Shown: in pieces, positions 62,002-64,000 of the stretch | Position numbering within the stretch: position 1 is the first letter of the stretch | How the letters are laid out: each line of letters opens with the position of its first letter | Source of the DNA: Paracoccus benzoatiresistens | GTDB lineage: Bacteria > Pseudomonadota > Alphaproteobacteria > Rhodobacterales > Rhodobacteraceae | Assembly (NCBI RefSeq): GCF_026913015.1 | Contig: NZ_JAPTYD010000012.1 | Coordinates: 1-64,000, forward strand | DNA: 64,000 bases | Direction of reading: 5' to 3' | The notes under the pieces: generated by a model | What the model was told of the DNA's origin: nothing | What the model saw: the letters and a program-made list of their open reading frames with translations, nothing else | The model's database searches: none | Program-made: the position numbers and the translations under genes

Positions 62002-63991
62002 CGCCATGGAGGACCGCGAGGGCCGCATCGGTTGGTGGGTTTCGGGGTCGGCGCATACCGCGCTGATCCTGTGGGCAATCCTGGGCGGGGTCTTCTTCCG
62101 CCCGCAGCCCTCGACCCCGCTGCGCACGACCGAGGTGGCCACCATGAGCGGGGCCGAGTTCGAGGCCCTGGCCGCCGCGTCGCGCGGCGCGGGGCCGGTC
62201 GGGCGGGATGCGACAGCGGTGGCGACCATGCCGGCGCCTTCGGTGGACGACGAAGCCGCGCAGGCGCCCGCCGCCGCCAGCCTGCCCGATGCCGAGGATG
62301 CCGCGCAGGATCTGGCGCAGCCGGATGTCGCCGAGGCGCGGCCCGACCTGACCGACTTCGCCCGCCCCGATGCGGTGGCGGTTGCGACCGATCTGGGCGC
62401 CCCTGCCGAAAACCAGATGGCGGACGATGCGGCCCCGGTGGTCCCCGCCGACGGCGGCCTGCCCCTGGCCGACCAGCAGCCCACCCGGCCCGCGGCCCCC
62501 GATGCCGACCAGGCGGCGCAGCCTGTCGCGCCGCGATCGGAACTGGCGCTTGACCGCTCGGCCCAGCCGCGGCTTCGCCCCGAGGGTCTGGTCGAACGCC
62601 GGGCTGCCCGCCTGGCCCAGCAGGAGGCCGAGCGCCAGGCTGCAGCAGAGGCCGCGCGTGCGGCCGAGGAAGCAGCGGCCGCGGCGGCAGCCGAGGCCGA
62701 GGAACGCCGCCTGACCGCCGAGCGCGAGGCCGCCGAGGAAGCCCGCCAGGCGGAAAGGGCTGCAGCAGAGGAAGCCGAGCGTCAGGCAGAGGCCGAGCGC
62801 CGGGCCGAAGCTGAGCGCCGGGCAGATGCGGAACGGCAGGCCGAGGCCGAGCGCCGCGCGGAAGCCGAGCGCGAGGCCGAAGCCGAAGAAGAACGTCAGG
62901 CCGCCGAGGAGCGGCGCGAGGCGCAGGAGCGCCGCGAAGCCGCCGAACAGGCGGAGCGCGAGGCCGAGGAGCGTCGGCAGGCCGAAGCCCGCGCCGAGGA
63001 AGAGCGCCGCGCTGCCGAAGCCGAACGTCGGGCCGAGGAGGAACGCCGCGCCGCTGCCGACCGTGAGGCCGAAGAGGCGGCAGAACGCGAGCGAGCCGAG
63101 GCTGAGCGCCGTGAAGCCGAAGCGCGGGAAGCCGAGCGTCGAGCCGAAGAAGAACGCCGCGCCGAAGCAGAACGCCTCGCGGAAGAAGAGCGTCGGGCCG
63201 AGGCCGAGCGGCAAGCGGAAGAAGAACGCCAGGCGGCGGAACGCCGGGCCGAGGAGCAACGCCGTGAGGCTGCCGAACGTGAAGCCGAGGAACGCCGCCT
63301 CGCCGCCGAGCGCGAGGCCGCCGAACGCGCCGCTGCCGAGCGCGAAGCCGCAGCCGAAGCCGCGCGCCAGCAGGCCCTGGAGGATGCGCTGCGCGAGGCG
63401 CAGGACGGCAGCGCCGGGGCGGATGGCAATGACACCGCCTCGACGGGCGACACGGCTGGCGGCAACAGCCAGATGATCGATGGCGGCTCCGGTGCCTCTG
63501 CAGCGCAGGATCCGCTGGCGGCGGCCTTGGCAGGCGCCATGTCGGGCCAGGGCGCGGCCAACAGCCAGCCGGATGCAGGCCTTGCGGAACCGATGCAGCT
63601 TGCCCCCTCGCCCATCCGACCGCTGCCGCCGGAAGGGGGCATGGACATGTCCAGCCTGTCTCAGGCCCAACCGCTGTCTCTGGCCGAAAAGGACGCCTTC
63701 CGCACCGCCCTGCGCCAATGCTGGAACGAAGGGGCCTTGTCGGTCGAGGCACAGCGGATGTCGGTCTCGGTCGGCTTCAGCATGACCGCCGATGGCAGGC
63801 CCATCGAGGCCAGCCTGCGCATCGCCGATTACCGCGGCGGCTCGGAAGGTGGTGCCCAGCACGCCTTCGAGGTCGCGCGGCGGGCGATCATGATGTGCGG
63901 GGGCGCGGGCTTCCCCCTGCCCATGGACAAATACAGCCGTTGGCGCGATGTCGTGGTCGAGTTTCGCCCCGACGGGATCGGATTTGACTGA
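61994..63991 (+). CDS. tolA: Tol-Pal system protein TolA
   Basis: Spans the periplasm and couples the TolQR motor to TolB/Pal. The 665-residue product has an N-terminal anchor (GWWVSGSAHTALILWAILGGVFF), an acidic Ala/Pro-rich region, a very long Glu/Ala/Arg coiled coil (about residues 200-470, built of AEAERRAEEERRA-like units) and a C-terminal domain III with ALRQCWNEGALSVEAQRMSVSVGF. It is longer than E. coli TolA (421), mostly by coiled-coil expansion. ATG 61994 overlaps tolR by 8 bases; ATG 62006 (MEDREG) is an equal alternative. tolB probably begins past the window end. Confidence 0.93.
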   Translation: MADAMEDREGRIGWWVSGSAHTALILWAILGGVFFRPQPSTPLRTTEVATMSGAEFEALAAASRGAGPVGRDATAVATMPAPSVDDEAAQAPAAASLPDAEDAAQDLAQPDVAEARPDLTDFARPDAVAVATDLGAPAENQMADDAAPVVPADGGLPLADQQPTRPAAPDADQAAQPVAPRSELALDRSAQPRLRPEGLVERRAARLAQQEAERQAAAEAARAAEEAAAAAAAEAEERRLTAEREAAEEARQAERAAAEEAERQAEAERRAEAERRADAERQAEAERRAEAEREAEAEEERQAAEERREAQERREAAEQAEREAEERRQAEARAEEERRAAEAERRAEEERRAAADREAEEAAERERAEAERREAEAREAERRAEEERRAEAERLAEEERRAEAERQAEEERQAAERRAEEQRREAAEREAEERRLAAEREAAERAAAEREAAAEAARQQALEDALREAQDGSAGADGNDTASTGDTAGGNSQMIDGGSGASAAQDPLAAALAGAMSGQGAANSQPDAGLAEPMQLAPSPIRPLPPEGGMDMSSLSQAQPLSLAEKDAFRTALRQCWNEGALSVEAQRMSVSVGFSMTADGRPIEASLRIADYRGGSEGGAQHAFEVARRAIMMCGGAGFPLPMDKYSRWRDVVVEFRPDGIGFD

Positions 63992-64000
63992 CGCCGGGCC

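Noticed and set aside
62600..63380. Highly repetitive DNA in tolA considered as a tandem-repeat or recombination element
   Set aside because: The repetition follows codons for a Glu/Ala/Arg coiled coil, as expected for TolA domain II; no exact DNA repeat unit of fixed length.
61902..63862. Long minus-strand frames over tolR-tolA
   Set aside because: Shadows of the coiled-coil coding sequence; biased Arg/Pro/Ala or Gly/Leu/Phe content and no start signals.

Overview
The window is a GC-rich chromosomal segment of an alphaproteobacterium in Rhodobacterales, most likely Paracoccus or a close relative. This rests on cytochrome oxidase subunit II looking very close to what I recall of the Paracoccus denitrificans protein, on ctaC-ctaB-ctaG-ctaE order, on ethylmalonyl-CoA pathway genes (ccr, ecm), on MipZ, and on a DUF1127 gene followed by RNA hairpins with CCUCCUCCC loops. 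Almost everything is core housekeeping. I found no rRNA, tRNA, insertion sequence, prophage or CRISPR array.

Layout. 0.5-1.5 kb: rplM-rpsI. 1.6-2.9 kb: a thioesterase and a crotonase-fold protein. 2.9-12.3 kb: division and cell-wall (dcw) operon on the minus strand, in transcription order mraZ-rsmH-ftsL-ftsI-murE-murF-mraY-small membrane protein-murD. 12.3-12.9 kb: its regulatory region. 12.9-14.0 kb: the Fe-S carrier mrp. 14.2-15.05 kb: a DUF1127 gene followed by ten hairpins that form five tandem pairs and end in a terminator. 15.1-20.4 kb: a DUF2945 gene, rlmJ, an FtsB-like gene and the pyruvate dehydrogenase operon. 20.5-28.9 kb: PfpI-type protein, RND efflux pair, mipZ, AhpD-like protein, LysR/azoR. 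29.1-33.3 kb: ffh, chorismate mutase, rpsP-rimM-trmD-rplS, rpmE. 33.4-38.0 kb: ecm and ccr flanking a lower-GC acyltransferase. 38.0-38.6 kb: two tandem paralogous cysteine-containing miniproteins. 38.7-46.2 kb: RecD-like helicase, EcsC, acetyltransferases, flavin reductase, apt, an FAD oxidase and an M16 peptidase. 46.2-51.8 kb: thrC, surf1 and the aa3 oxidase genes. 52.0-57.4 kb: tldD, dprA, topA. 57.4-58.2 kb: a prephenate dehydrogenase gene with a possible leader peptide. 58.3-64.0 kb: CoA-transferase pair, an unknown gene, and ybgC-tolQ-tolR-tolA (tolB probably follows outside).

The most striking feature is the hairpin array at 14592-15046. Five back-to-back two-hairpin units carry anti-Shine-Dalgarno-like loops. 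They resemble the CcsR/cuckoo small RNAs known from Rhodobacter, and their loops are complementary to the pdhA ribosome binding site 1.5 kb downstream. Other points of interest are a leader-peptide/hairpin arrangement upstream of the prephenate dehydrogenase gene, CtrA-like and DnaA-like boxes upstream of dprA and mraZ, a repeated 3'-end element next to stop codons, and two lower-GC genes inserted into otherwise conserved neighbourhoods.
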